Positions 13,301-23,034 of a stretch of DNA of 64,000 bases are shown one piece after another. Each line of letters begins with the position of its first letter. Positions within the stretch are counted from its first letter, which is position 1. Made by a program: the position numbers and the translations under genes. Source of the DNA: Varroa destructor (lineage: Eukaryota > Arthropoda > Arachnida > Mesostigmata > Varroidae); contig NW_019211457.1 of assembly GCF_002443255.2 (NCBI RefSeq), positions 20,843,497 through 20,907,496 of the forward strand. The letters run 5' to 3'. Under the pieces are notes generated by a model. It did no database searches. It saw only the letters and a list, made by a program, of their open reading frames with translations, and was not told the origin of the DNA.

Positions 13301-16300
13301 ACAGCAAGCTGAATCGCGTCTTCGCATCGGGAGATATATGCCTTCATACGTTTTAAAACGGGAAGAAATCGTGCTAACTGAAACACAAAATAAATACTCT
13401 GATACGCAAATACACAAAGCAAAAAAATATCAATTCTCCACATTGGGGAAACCGTGTATTTTTCTACTAAGAACACAAAATGGTTCTTTTGAAAAAATTT
13501 CCGACGATTATAGCCATAATTAAAAATATGGGCTGCAGTAGCAACTAAATATAGTGTAAAAAATGAGATACATTTCACACGATTCTTTTGCCATACGTGA
13601 CTGTATGTAAAAGTAAAAAGCAATATGAACATTTAGCTCCAGAGCTATACGTATACGCACTAAAATAGCAGAACAGCGTGTTTAAGTATATTCCTACCTG
13701 ATCAATTTTTTAATATTCTTTCTCAAGTTATTCCAATAGTACACATTTATTCTTTTGCTTGCTACTGTACCTTTACGGCTCCTTAATCAGTTTTAAAAAT
13801 ATTTTGAAAGAAAATACATTCTTTGCTACAGAAAGAAAAAGGTTTCGATATTGAAGTTTTTGTGTCATCAACTGCCTATTTAAAAAAAATAGTATAGAGT
13901 TCTGTGTTAAAAACTTGTACAATTTAAAGCCAGGATCTTATAATACAGTCCACAAGAATAAGAGAGAAAAGAAAGAGACTGTTGAAGCCTTGAGTATTAG
14001 GCCGTCAGTTAGGACTGCTAAATTTTTAGCTTTGATGGTAACGAAAAATTTACTAATGCAAATTTGTTGAAACTAACCTGTTGCTCTGGAGAATCCGCGC
14101 TTCCCTCGCCTTCTCCATAAGAATGCAATAATCGAGCGAAATCATTTTCTTGAACCAGTGTTTCTAGCTCAAGACAGATGCTAGCTATCGACAATGCTAC
14201 TTTGTTGAAATTAGGCGATCCCGTCTTTATCAGAAAAACAGGACACACACCGTCAGCAGGTTTTTGGCTTATACGACCTACCTGAAGAGTTTCGTACATA
14301 ATTAATCAGTTATAGTGATTTCTCCCACTATCACATATATGTCTCAGTTAGCAGCCATCAATAACACCAGCTATAATACTATTATTTTATATTTGCAGCT
14401 TCATTGCTACAGAATAAACGCTGATATGGCCCCTGCCGTTTGACCGCTCTATGATAAAGGTAACAACCCAAACCTCGCAGGTCGGAGTAGACTACACCTT
14501 GATAGTAGCAGAAATAATAATGGTTACATAAGGAACGGATGTATTATATCTCAAGGAAAGGATTAGTTCGGACGACTAATGTTAGATCAAAAAAAAAAAA
14601 AAAAGAAGTGTAATGGCCGTCAGACGAAAACACCTCATTATTCCACTGGAGAAGTACTTATTATTCTGCTTTGTATTAAAACGATCAACTCTGTGTGACC
14701 TGGAGTTAAGCACTAACTTCGACTATTAAAATATCAAAAAGGTACCACCGATTGCTCTGACGTCACAAGATCCGTACCAAAGTTTACGAAAAAACCTACT
14801 CGCTGTTTATCACTTATGTCAAGTAGTGTTTTTATATGAATCAAAAGTCTAGCTGATTATCTGTAATATCATAATAAACTGTATTTATGTACATGAAGGG
14901 TAGAGTTAGAATATTGCCGACGTTCCTCAGGCATTAAGTTTTCAAGCTTGATGATATGATTCCGGACAACACTGGCGAAACGACGAAGTTCGTGCTGCAT
15001 AAGCACCTGCAACGTAATTGAATAGAACGGCTTAATCTCTTTAAGTCGGACCCAGAGGCCCCGACGCTTAAGCAAGCAGGTTTACAGTAGATATAACACT
15101 ATGTTTTGAATTAAAATATAAATACGTATTATGTTCAGAATGGGCATCCTATATCGAAGAAATCTTTTTCCTTCTTTCCATCGTTGTCAGCAAGAATTTT
15201 CAAGGCCAACTGCGAGCCGATTTCCGAGAAAATTAAGGACAATTCTCAACTTATAGATTCATTAAAGCATGTATCAATTAACCATTAGTTGCCATTAGGT
15301 AATAATGTTCTAGGAAATAATTTATACACGATTCATGTCGCATATCCTACTCACAAAAACGTCTGGTTGCGACAAACAACTGTTACATCTTACTTCGTCG
15401 CGTATACCAGTCACATATAGATTTTCTTTAATTGAATACCGACAGGGCACATATTATTATATTTTTCCGAATTTTCTACTAGAAAAAATGGGATAACTCA
15501 ACGCGTTGCTGGCGTATATCTTCTATTCAAACATCCAAACCCCTAAGTCTAGTCAAGGCAATTGCCATCGTGTTGTCAATTTGACCAGACTTTACGAGAG
15601 CGATCAGCCTTTGCATTGTAAACTACCAGTTGTCTTTGCATTACAAACTCCTGAAGCGATTTACTTTATACGGGTTGAAATTTCTTAATACGAACCGCCT
15701 TCCCAGGCAACCTCGATTTTTTTAGGGTCCACCTTATTTAATTATTATTTAAATTTTACTTATTTAAATTTAATTTTGGAATTTATTTAAAAATTACTTA
15801 TTTAAATTTAATGCATCGTTTAATCTGACCAGCCTTTCTGTCCGAGCTTTCCGAGGGTAATAGGAGTGTCTCACAGTTTTGCTTGCTCACCTGACAAACC
15901 TCAGAATGATCCTCCAGGTCCATTTTAATCGAGCTCTATTTAAGAAAAATTCACCTTGACAAGCTGCCCAACCTGAAACGTTAAATTAACATGTAGTTAT
16001 TATTTAATATAGCGGTTTAAGTAATCTGCTTATTCCACTGTGTTAGTTCTCAAATCATGCCATAGGATGTTCCAGCTAATAAAACTTTACTTTAAAATTC
16101 TTCTTTACCATTTCAAGTTACTATATATGTCATATATATGAAGCATTTCTATAAACGGTGTCCTCGTTCTTGATTATTATACCCATAAGTTAGCACATTT
16201 TCTAAAAATTACACCAACTGCCTCATCCACAAACGAAACTCCTCACCTGCGTTGCCAAAACAGTGGCGGAGTGCTCTATGTGTTACTAGATGTCACATTA

Positions 16301-19300
16301 GGTCGCATGAGATATGCATGAGAAAACAATAATTTAAATATTCTTGTGAATCTAGCAAAATGACAAAAAAAACAAGTATTTTAATCGTAATAGCTATCCA
16401 TCCATTTGACTTCGCATTCACAACTATAATTGAAACTTGTAACTTAATTTATTGAAGAACATCGTACCTGCTGTCACGTGTATACGGTTTTAATTGTTAT
16501 GCATACCGTCAGCTGACGCAATTTAATTTACTCGTACAATATATGTGAGCCTCTGAAAGGGACAGTTACGATGAATACGTTAACACTCGAAAAAGACGAA
16601 TCGTACAATTCGGTTTATACATTAAGCACATCTCATACATTTCATTATAAATTTTTCACTTTTGAAATAGGCACCTTTTCAGTGACTAGCCAGTCACCAA
16701 CTGTCGGCATTAGCCTCAATGTTTACGTTTATTTAGGAAAGGGCTGCCAGCTTTTTTCCGGATTTTTACACTTTTGTAAGCAAACAAAGCTACACATATT
16801 ACTTTGAATAAGAAAAGTATAAACAAATACAACTATATTCAGGGAATATCATAAATCAATTTTTCGGGTGTCACCAACATAAAACACAGCGCAATCTTAG
16901 GCCAGCTGATTTGTACCAGCTACAAAACAGCGAAAGGGCGCGAGTCTGCCTTTTACCTGAATAATTTCTATGCAGGTATCGCAAATGACGATGTAAATAA
17001 AACATTTTTTTGGAAATGAAGTTGTGATAGTATTCTATTTATTACTTCATACAACAATGAATATGCTAATTTAAAGGTACGTTTCCATTTTGATAATTCC
17101 CAAAGTAACAAACATCAGAGCATAAGAAAGATCCTTCCAACTTAATCACTTGTTGTTAAATTAGTTGTATGTTTAATTGAAAGATGACATCGCCAATAGT
17201 ATCAGGAATCAGGAGTAGTGTCACTCATAAAAGTTATTACTTTGACCTATTTATAGTTTGATCAAATTGTTTTTGTTGGGTTATTTTGGGGGCAATCTAA
17301 TTCATTACGGACTCATTCAACTCGAATATTGTGTATTTTTTCAAAGCTATGCATGGCTATCAAAATAAGTACAGGCAAACTTATATAAGAATAATTTTTT
17401 ATTTCAAAATGGCGCGATTTTACGACTTTGCGAGATTGCGCACCCTTGTTATTCTCGAAATGCATGTGTACATTTTGTGACTTGAGAGCGTTCACTCGGA
17501 TAAGGCCATTCAGGCTTTTTACAGGCCAGTTGCAGTAAGACATGGGAAATATCCATCGTGTATCATTGCTGTAAAAGGTTCCAGAAAAAATTTGAATTTA
17601 AAAATTGTTCTTGTGCAAGACTCCATACTAAAGTGAGTAGTGAAATTTTGGAAGCTGTGGTAGAAGCTGGTCCGGTTCTGAACGAAGTTTATGAATTTCT
17701 GCACTCAGGTCTAATGTACGTGAAAGAACCATACTTATTTACCTTGGTCAAATTCGTAAGGTAAAAAAAATAAGCAAGTAGGTACGACGTAATTTGACCG
17801 AGAACCAAAGATAAAGACGTAAAGAGGCGCTTCCCTTGGCTTTCACGTTATAATAGTAATCCATTCTTCTATTGAATTGTAACCTGCGATTAAAATGGAT
17901 CTTTCACGGCAATCGCAGACGGTCACACTATTGGATAGAAATATTTGAATGGAGCAGAGATCACGCTTGAGCAAATGTACAGCTGCAATAGCTTATGCTA
18001 CCAGTTTTGCGTCACTGTGGCTTCATGAATATTGGTTTATCGATTACGGCTGAAGTGTACCCTTAACAACTGAAGTAGGCAATGGACAAGTTATATATTC
18101 AGCCGTGAAAATTATTCAACAGAGCTAGGTCATTCCTACAAACCTTTTAAAAAACAAGTGTCAAACTGGCACACACGGCAACAAAACTGCAGCAATGACA
18201 GTTGAAGGCTATCTGTCCCACCAGATATTGGTCCTAAAAATTTTCAATTATTCCTAAGATCTCGATAACTTAATAGAAGAAACCTAAAATTTGAACAGGC
18301 CGGAGCGTTCCTGACATGAAGTCATTATGGCTAGCATTTGGCGCTTTCGTTTCGCTTGCTTTCATGGCATTCTTTTGGCCTCTCTTTCGTCAAATCTTCT
18401 TCTGCAGATACTTATCCGAGGCAAGGAGGGCACAGTTTCAATGCCTCCTTTATCCTTCCTGCGTATCTTACAAAATTGATATTATATAGCAAACGATATG
18501 TGTCCCCCTTCTAATAACTAGGCATGATAACACACGACTCGATTATTTCACAAAACGTTACAGTCGATAGACAGAAAAAGTATGAGTATTGCAATAAGCT
18601 TGCAATAAGTAGATAAGCTTCCGAAAGACGCAAAATACTCTGCAGTCCAATAAATAGCTGCGCTACGTCTTTAATTATTTTCAAGGAGATTAAGAGCCAA
18701 TGTATGATGCATACCAGACTTGACTTCCAATAAAGCCTGATGTATAAGGCTGGACAAAATTGAATTAGACGATGCAAGCCTTGTTTTCATGATTACGAGT
18801 GCCGCATAACCTATCGGACGCTTGAAGGCCGTGTGTTGTTTATTCGTTGCGACTCAAAATTGAAACCCTGTAGCCAAAAGGCAGTTTTTCAAACGTCTTA
18901 TCGATAATATTCGTGGATGTCTCAAAAAACTTGGATCATGTTATCTTATTCGATAGTCGGCAGAAACAATAACATGGTAAAAAAAGTTCATTGGGACTTC
19001 TCAGCTGTACATGTCCTCCACCAGCAGTTCTACTAGCAGGGTGGCAACCGTGGACTACAATGTTAAGTATCCTTTTTTCAGGGTCTAAAACGTTTACAGT
19101 TGTGATACTGAAGGGTTTTTACATTCCTCATGTGCCGAGAGTCGAATTGTATCAGAACCGACAATATTGACAATAAATGGCATTAAATTTACTGCTTGCC
19201 GCTGTTGCGCTCAGATTATGTAAGCGTATTTCGTTATGAACCCATTAGTGAAACTTTGTTGACAGTTAAACGCTAATAGTTAAATATTACATTTTAATAA

Positions 19301-22300
19301 AGTATTTTTTTTCATAATTTAGTTAATAGTAATTGCTGTCCTGTTAAATTGGAATTAAATTTTTTTCGAAATTTAATTTGTGCAGTCGTTGATCAAGCGT
19401 TATAAATAGTGAATAAATGCTAATCGTTAGTTAATATTACAAAGTAAGTAAGCAAGCTAAAGCGGCGTCTTTGAAACACGTGGGAAAATACCTGTAGCCA
19501 ATATTCACGTCGTACCAGCTGCCTTAGAACTGCGCCTAGTCAATTCAAATTAAAGGACTTAATCACAGAAGGCATATAGAATGCTTTCTTTGCCTGCTAC
19601 ACTGGGCTAATTACAGTGAACAAGATCTAATTTGAAGAAGTTCAAACTTTATCAGATCGACTATACGCTCTTTTTCGATTCGATTCCTAATGTTACTCGA
19701 TCTTTGGCTGCTTTTAATTGAGCCGTGAAATCAGTTAGTGAATTATGTTATTTCCTACATTGTGCCACCCTAAACTGAAGTAAATTCTCGAGCTATTCAG
19801 ATATTGTTGTAGGGTAGAGTTACACGATCTGAAGCACAAGCTTGACTAAATCAACTGCGGTTAAATCCTCTGCGAGCATGTTCAATTCTGTATAGGTAAT
19901 TTAAGGCAGCATTCAAAACAGGTTCTTCATAGCAAATCGCAATTAGTTACAAAAACAGTTAATTTAAGCTTGAAACATGTTTACTGTCTGCATTTTAGAT
20001 CGTTTTCGCAAAATCTGCCCCTTGCTTAATTTTCGAAATATTATTTCAGTGCGTCTGATACTTAACATCTGTGGTAATTGGTCTTGCGTAGAGCATATAC
20101 CTTTGCTACGGCGCACAAACAATGTTCCTCGAGTCCCCCGTATTCTTTTGTCCCTAATGCAAGTTTCGCGCTGAGAACATCTTTGGACTCGAAGTACTTG
20201 AAAACGGTAAGCAAAGCTACTTTCACGAGCATGGAAGGGTTTGGAACTCAATGTTCGAAGCACAGGTTTTTGTAAGCGCCCCTTCTTTCCGAGCTCTATT
20301 TTCGGTGTAGGGATAACTAGGTTAACTTCTGTATATATGAAAATAGCTTTCTGTATTCAGGCAAACTGTGTAATATGTGCGGTTGTGATCACGGTGTTTT
20401 AAAGTGTCATTGCTTTATACTTTTTAGTGTATACACTTGTGGTCGCTGTTCATCGCTCCCTTTTGGTAACAGCATATTAAAATAACTCGATATATATATT
20501 TAAATATTTTACTGGGCTTACGAAAAACATGGCTCAAAAAGACACGATGATAGTACATATAACCATCTATACTAAAAACTATACGATTTAGCTATAGAGA
20601 TGTCACGCTGTTATTTCTTTTAATTAAGGAATAATGTGTAAATAAATGTGTGCCATTCGAATAACAGCGCTATACATTGTAAAAGTGACAGCGCCTTGAT
20701 TTTTATTAATGAGTAATATAAATAATAAATAAACTACCAACTTGAGGTTCATTTACTTGAAATATAGACTCGAAACTAAATCAACTTACTGTGCAAGTAA
20801 TATATTTCTTAGAGAAGAAGTTTTTTCTACTAGATTTCTAAATGATGTGCTTGTTCACGTCGGTTACTCAAGCCTTGTTCCATTCAAATTCGTATATTGT
20901 AAGAGTAGTGTGGTCTGAGTGTTTACTGTACATCTCTGTAAGTGAATCGATCTAATAACCTTCACGCTGGTTCAAATTTTAACTTAAGCAAAAATTATCG
21001 CCAGATACTAACACTCAGGAAAGCATGGAATGAAAGATAAAAACAGAATTAAGGAAAATGATCAGTCAAAAGTGTCTTGCATATTTGCCATGTTGTTTCA
21101 TAGATGTGTTGGAGAAACTCCTGATAAGTTCCGGTTCGACCTCCAGTGAGAATATATGCTTGTTTCCTAGAACTTATTCACTTCAAGATAATAAATAAAG
21201 AATATTAAATAAAAAAGTTTCCACATCTGCTTCATATCTAGAACTTCATACCTCAGCCTGTCTACTATACGCTTTACTAATATTGGTTCTTTAGGTTTTA
21301 TGAGTTCCCAGCTTCTATTTAAAGTTTTATTAATACGTGAATTTTCTTGTTTAACTCACTATTGAAACCAGTCCGTGATGACTGCTGACTCTCTGGTTTT
21401 CATTAATAAATGGTCAGCTTTGGCCTGTATTTAATCTACGTCAGGTATTCACTGAATAGCTCATTGCAGAAGAATCATATTGGTCCTAAGTTTATATTGT
21501 TGCATTAGCTTGCGCACAGTAAATCAGAAGGCAAACAAAGACAGGTATAATGCCCTTGTACCAATAATAAAGCGGTATTACTGTCGCCGTATCAGATGGA
21601 TGAAAAAATCAATCAGCTGATTCATTTTTATACGAGTTTGGGTACTTGCAAAGATTTCCATGACTGCAAAATTGTGCTTCGTAAGCATTTTGCGTGGCTA
21701 GAGAATGGCGTGCACGAAAAAGGCAGTCTTCGAAAATTTGGGAAAACAAACAGGAGATTTAAAAATTTTCTTTTGAATTATTTCTCTAATTTATTTATTT
21801 TGTCTAATAAGAGAAGTTCTATAATAAAATGAGTAATATGACTCAAAGAATAGAACTCACAATGGAAACAGCATGATTTCGTCATTTTCGACAGCTGCCA
21901 AGTGTTACAGGATACTTATGAGGTATCTACCTCTGCGGCCTTCTATACCAAAGCTATGGTCGTCGTATTATAATACTCAGAATTTGTCTAGGTTGCTTAA
22001 AATTATCCACGATATGGCTCAATTAGTTTTTTAATATCTCATAGATTTTTAATCGTAATAGAGGTAAAAATAGTAGTTTTCAAAGCTTGAGGCCAGTGAT
22101 AATGCTTATCGAACTAAAAAGAAAGTTACAGATTTCTTGAGCTTAGATCGGAAATCTAATGAATACCAAAACGATGCAGACATAAGTCAAATATATTTTA
22201 ATATAAAATCCATTTCATTGATAATTAACACTCACAAATGATCAAGCATCACGGCCACTTACACCAACTTCACATGTTGAAGGTAGTATCTATTAAACGA

Positions 22301-22472
22301 ATTATTCAAAGAATAGGTGATTTTAGTTATTAGTGGGTTTTATATGCATGTGTGTTTTATGTAGATAGCATAGCATCTGATTAAATTTGGGATATTATTG
22401 AAGTTTTTAATGAAAGTTTTGAACTGTAAAATGGCAAACCTCAATCCAATCGTCTTTACTAAATGCAACCAT
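1144..22472 (-). CDS. WASHC4: WASHC4 / SWIP (WASH complex subunit 4), N-terminal half, 15 proposed exons
   Basis: Split gene read right to left. Spliced exons give about 654 codons that are colinear with the N-terminal half of animal WASHC4 (vertebrate protein about 1170 aa), as judged from memory of the family. The strongest matches are the KDIETDLRL...RNPFQ block in the last exon, LIKT...YGEG in exon 4 and YMRLLKSV in exon 7. In known systems SWIP belongs to the WASH regulatory complex with WASH1, FAM21, strumpellin and CCDC53, which drives Arp2/3 actin assembly on endosomes for cargo sorting. The protein is helical and cytosolic, with no signal peptide or catalytic site expected. Every exon is a multiple of three and every intron is phase 0. 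The gene is truncated only by the window edge: the C-terminal half should lie left of base 1. Identity is strong; the first two exons (22440-22472, 15955-15972) are tentative. Confidence 0.9.
1824..1958 (-). CDS. WASHC4: WASHC4 exon 14
   Basis: 45 codons from AIHQHEVAPF to AAHHGILLE; acceptor gttaaag, donor GAG|gtaaca, phase 0. Position and helix pattern fit the family's LQVVMKKLDLISELRERVQ segment. Sequence similarity is weaker here than in the neighbouring exons. Confidence 0.8.
2770..2847 (-). CDS. WASHC4: WASHC4 exon 13 (short)
   Basis: 26 codons, TCLRGPLTQIKEFCLQLALE then YVIQVK; acceptor gatttcag, donor AAG|gtacga, phase 0. Corresponds to the family's [20 protein letters not shown]. 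Confidence 0.82.
3029..3178 (-). CDS. WASHC4: WASHC4 exon 12
   Basis: 50 codons from MRVNETVAQV to AAIKLLE; acceptor tttgtag, donor GAG|gttaga, phase 0. Lys-rich TMKKRFAVEKKNTDKKLDAN corresponds to the family's [20 protein letters not shown] stretch. Confidence 0.88.
3565..3822 (-). CDS. WASHC4: WASHC4 exon 11
   Basis: 86 codons from VALWLLKLDV to QSAVVRYQ; acceptor ttctctag, donor CAA|gtaagc, phase 0. ELKGRCTLLLQAYNMTRCLS aligns with the family's [20 protein letters not shown]. The largest exon in the window. Confidence 0.92.
4178..4342 (-). CDS. WASHC4: WASHC4 exon 10
   Basis: 55 codons from VGPVHLTGNV to VVGYENQ; acceptor aaaatag, donor CAG|gtcagt, phase 0. HLTGNVVW...EFFLREIPALGKL matches the family's [23 protein letters not shown]. 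Confidence 0.93.
4966..5082 (-). CDS. WASHC4: WASHC4 exon 9
   Basis: 39 codons from VYRHSPSFVG to RSICDVAKK; acceptor aaatgcag, donor AAG|gtaagt. GSCALFLLHFTLTKQADRRL matches the family's GICGLFVLHF...DKKF. Two other AG dinucleotides inside the 5' end (after CACCCAG and TTTGTAG) look like acceptors. Only the outermost one keeps phase 0 with exon 8 and a matching frame, so it was chosen. Confidence 0.9.
5293..5466 (-). CDS. WASHC4: WASHC4 exon 8
   Basis: 58 codons from ALLKLLGDID to AKLAENPMQ; acceptor tttatag, donor CAG|gtagat, phase 0. LLKLLGDIDQQLLRGGIL matches the family's LLKLEGQLLDGMIF helix, and LSQLEAKL matches IFANVEAKL. Confidence 0.92.
5656..5705 (+). repeat. Perfect tandem duplication, 2 x 25 bp
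   Basis: Bases 5656-5680 and 5681-5705 are identical (unit begins AGATAGTAAG and ends AAAGGCA). It lies in WASHC4 intron 7. A perfect copy suggests recent replication slippage or an assembly artefact. Confidence 0.95.
5886..6041 (-). CDS. WASHC4: WASHC4 exon 7
   Basis: 52 codons from VVFDVMSRLL to QKLDDQIK; acceptor tattctag, donor AAG|gtatac, phase 0. Contains YMRLLKSV, equivalent to the family's YKRLLKSV, and LVTLDLAVL, equivalent to LLTLDEII. Confidence 0.93.
7822..7888. repeat. Long near-perfect inverted repeat (32-bp arms, 3-nt loop)
   Basis: Left arm 7822-7853 and right arm 7857-7888 are inverted copies with two mismatches and the loop GTA. In either transcript strand one mismatch is a G:U wobble. 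The very short loop argues against an ordinary pre-miRNA. A collapsed foldback or MITE-like element or a palindromic duplication is more likely. Confidence 0.85.
9546..9722 (+). pseudogene. Open coding-like frame without start codon, possible retroelement fragment
   Basis: A 58-codon frame runs from a TGA to a TAA. It is rich in charged residues (KLDDDKGKSDFRP, then GLSAKRTGVTEDKLKRW and ERGR) and its composition is richer in GC than the flanks. The KRW...ERGR end vaguely recalls the W...KGR tail of Jockey-type reverse transcriptases. No methionine start; antisense to WASHC4 within an intron. Function unknown. Confidence 0.25.
10607..10668 (-). repeat. Diverged repeat copy 1 (protein C-terminus)
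   Basis: Reads on the minus strand as PWGSRAKLLEATLKEEKRRL then a stop, and matches 11686-11746 at both DNA and protein level (LPW..R, LEAT.KE.K.RL, stop). By eye about three quarters of bases agree. Confidence 0.65.
11686..11746 (-). repeat. Diverged repeat copy 2 (protein C-terminus)
   Basis: Minus-strand LPWDARGE, stop, LEATSKEGKCRLY, stop. Same segment as 10607-10668, about 1.1 kb apart, with one internal stop. The shared terminal stop shows both are ends of the same kind of gene. Confidence 0.65.
12739..12789 (-). CDS. WASHC4: WASHC4 exon 6 (short)
   Basis: 17 codons, IAGFFSFAPQNDAFTMQ; acceptor tttacag, donor CAG|gtctgt, phase 0. It bridges AVNQ (exon 5) to VVFDVMSRLL (exon 7) in the order expected for VVHQLAALY...HFQTMYEHLGELL of the family. 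A 6.7 kb intron follows. Confidence 0.8.
13294..13377 (-). CDS. WASHC4: WASHC4 exon 5
   Basis: 28 codons, LARFLPVLKRMKAYISRCED followed by AIQLAVNQ, matching the [20 protein letters not shown] region of vertebrate SWIP. Acceptor tgtttcag, donor CAG|gtttgc, phase 0. Confidence 0.9.
14078..14281 (-). CDS. WASHC4: WASHC4 exon 4
   Basis: 68 codons from VGRISQKPAD to SADSPEQQ. Contains FLIKTGSPNFNKV and LLHSYGEGEG, matching the LELIKTENKVLNKV and LLFYGEGA blocks of the family. Acceptor ctcttcag, donor CAG|gttagt, phase 0. Confidence 0.9.
14589..14604 (+). repeat. Poly(A) run, 16 nt
   Basis: Uninterrupted A tract in the WASHC4 intron between exons 3 and 4. It could be a retroposon tail, but no element body was recognised beside it. 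Confidence 0.8.
14893..15006 (-). CDS. WASHC4: WASHC4 exon 3
   Basis: 38 codons from VLMQHELRRF to NSTLH, phase 0 at both ends; acceptor gttgcag, donor CAT|gtacat. It corresponds to the KFLEEYTSQLRRIEDAL helix of vertebrate SWIP. The donor is non-consensus at the last exon base, so the 3' boundary is a little less certain than the others. Confidence 0.75.
15756..15812 (+). repeat. 19-bp AT-rich direct repeat
   Basis: TTACTTATTTAAATTTAAT occurs at 15756-15774 and again at 15794-15812, in a stretch made almost wholly of TTTAAAT-like words. Probably slippage-derived. Confidence 0.8.
15955..15972 (-). CDS. WASHC4: WASHC4 proposed 18-nt micro-exon (exon 2)
   Basis: GTTGGGCAGCTTGTCAAG encodes VGQLVK. 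It is bounded by a pyrimidine-rich acceptor (cgtttcag) and a good donor (AAG|gtgaat), and both flanks are phase 0. It would join MVAFSKDDWIE to VLMQHELRRF. The vertebrate protein has VQLKNYGKFLEEY at the equivalent place. Such a short exon cannot be proved by eye. Confidence 0.4.
18316..18489 (+). CDS. Possible small hydrophobic protein, 57 aa
   Basis: ATG to TAG, 57 residues. The N-terminus MKSLWLAFGAFVSLAFMAFF looks like a signal peptide or membrane anchor, followed by WPLFRQIFFCRYLSEARR and a Cys-containing tail. The segment has more GC than its flanks. It is antisense to WASHC4, with no splice or promoter evidence and no family recognised. A chance frame or a transposon shard is equally possible. 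Confidence 0.2.
   Translation: MKSLWLAFGAFVSLAFMAFFWPLFRQIFFCRYLSEARRAQFQCLLYPSCVSYKIDII
20062..20232 (-). CDS. Possible small protein, 56 aa, weakly F-box-like
   Basis: ATG at 20232 to TAA at 20062. The N-terminal half, KVALLTVFKYFESKDVLSAK, has the spacing of an F-box (L..IF.YL...DL..A). The remainder, LALGTKEYGGLEEHC, lacks the usual CR.W end. A good donor (AAG|gtatat) after CAVAK would allow this to be a first exon. It lies in a GC-richer island on the same strand as WASHC4. Identity is a guess. Confidence 0.25.
   Translation of the reverse strand: MLVKVALLTVFKYFESKDVLSAKLALGTKEYGGLEEHCLCAVAKVYALRKTNYHRC
22440..22472 (-). CDS. WASHC4: WASHC4 proposed exon 1 (start codon)
   Basis: Encodes MVAFSKDDWIE, then a GAG|gtttgc donor. 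The same donor type, gtttgc, is used by the well-supported exon at 13294-13377. The short acidic DDW segment resembles the MA...SPDWEF start of vertebrate SWIP. The ATG is followed by G. Upstream minus-strand sequence to ~22620 is richer in GC than its surroundings, as expected of a 5' UTR or promoter. The exon sits 6.5 kb upstream of the next proposed exon, so transcript evidence is required. Confidence 0.4.
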
Positions 22473-23034
22473 GAATATCTAGATGACGCTCGAGTCAACG
22501 TCTTCAGAAGAGCTCTCAGCACAGTGAGAGCGTACCTGCCGCCACGTTTTTGCAAGAACTCCGTCGCGGGTATTAAACGTTGCTAGAGTATGACGCAATG
22601 TTCGTTGATAACGGCAACGTCAACAACGAGAAATGCTTTAGCAAAAACTCTCGTAAATTACATCTTGTCAAGTGCTGGATAAATTTTAACAATGTGTTCT
22701 AAATATCCACTATTTCCTAACACTTTTGAGAAAATCTGTCTTGATACGATATCGACTTGTGCGTCTCTCCTATAGATTCATATATAAAAATAAAGCTTTT
22801 TCATCTCATAAATGTTCCTGATTTCCCTAATTCAATTCAGTTCTGCCAAAGCGGACGAAACAAAAGATATAAAAAAAAATTTCAGTGCACCTAATATGAC
22901 AATCGCTGACCTACGAGTTTATCGTCGAGTGAAGCGCCTGACAACTAGGCGACACAATCGTTTAATCATTTTCACGCAACAGTTTGTTTGCATTTATATT
23001 TTGATACTATTGGCGCTTGCTAGCTCAATGTAGC
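22473..23034 (-). other. Probable 5' flank of WASHC4
   Basis: Bases to ~22620 are GC-richer and carry GAGAG/CTCTC words (22501-22530), as expected near an arthropod promoter. Beyond that the sequence is plain AT-rich DNA up to the mariner fossil. No TATA box could be assigned. Confidence 0.35.

Larger units (their letters stand above)
15973..22439 (-). other. Proposed WASHC4 intron 1 (6.5 kb)
   Basis: If the first two exons are right, this is their intron; otherwise it is 5' flanking DNA. It holds two short open frames described separately (18316-18489 plus; 20062-20232 minus). Otherwise it is AT-rich and featureless. Confidence 0.4.

Noticed and set aside
22398..22586. 62-codon plus frame opposite the proposed WASHC4 start exon
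   Set aside because: Overlaps the minus-strand start region; no family resemblance.
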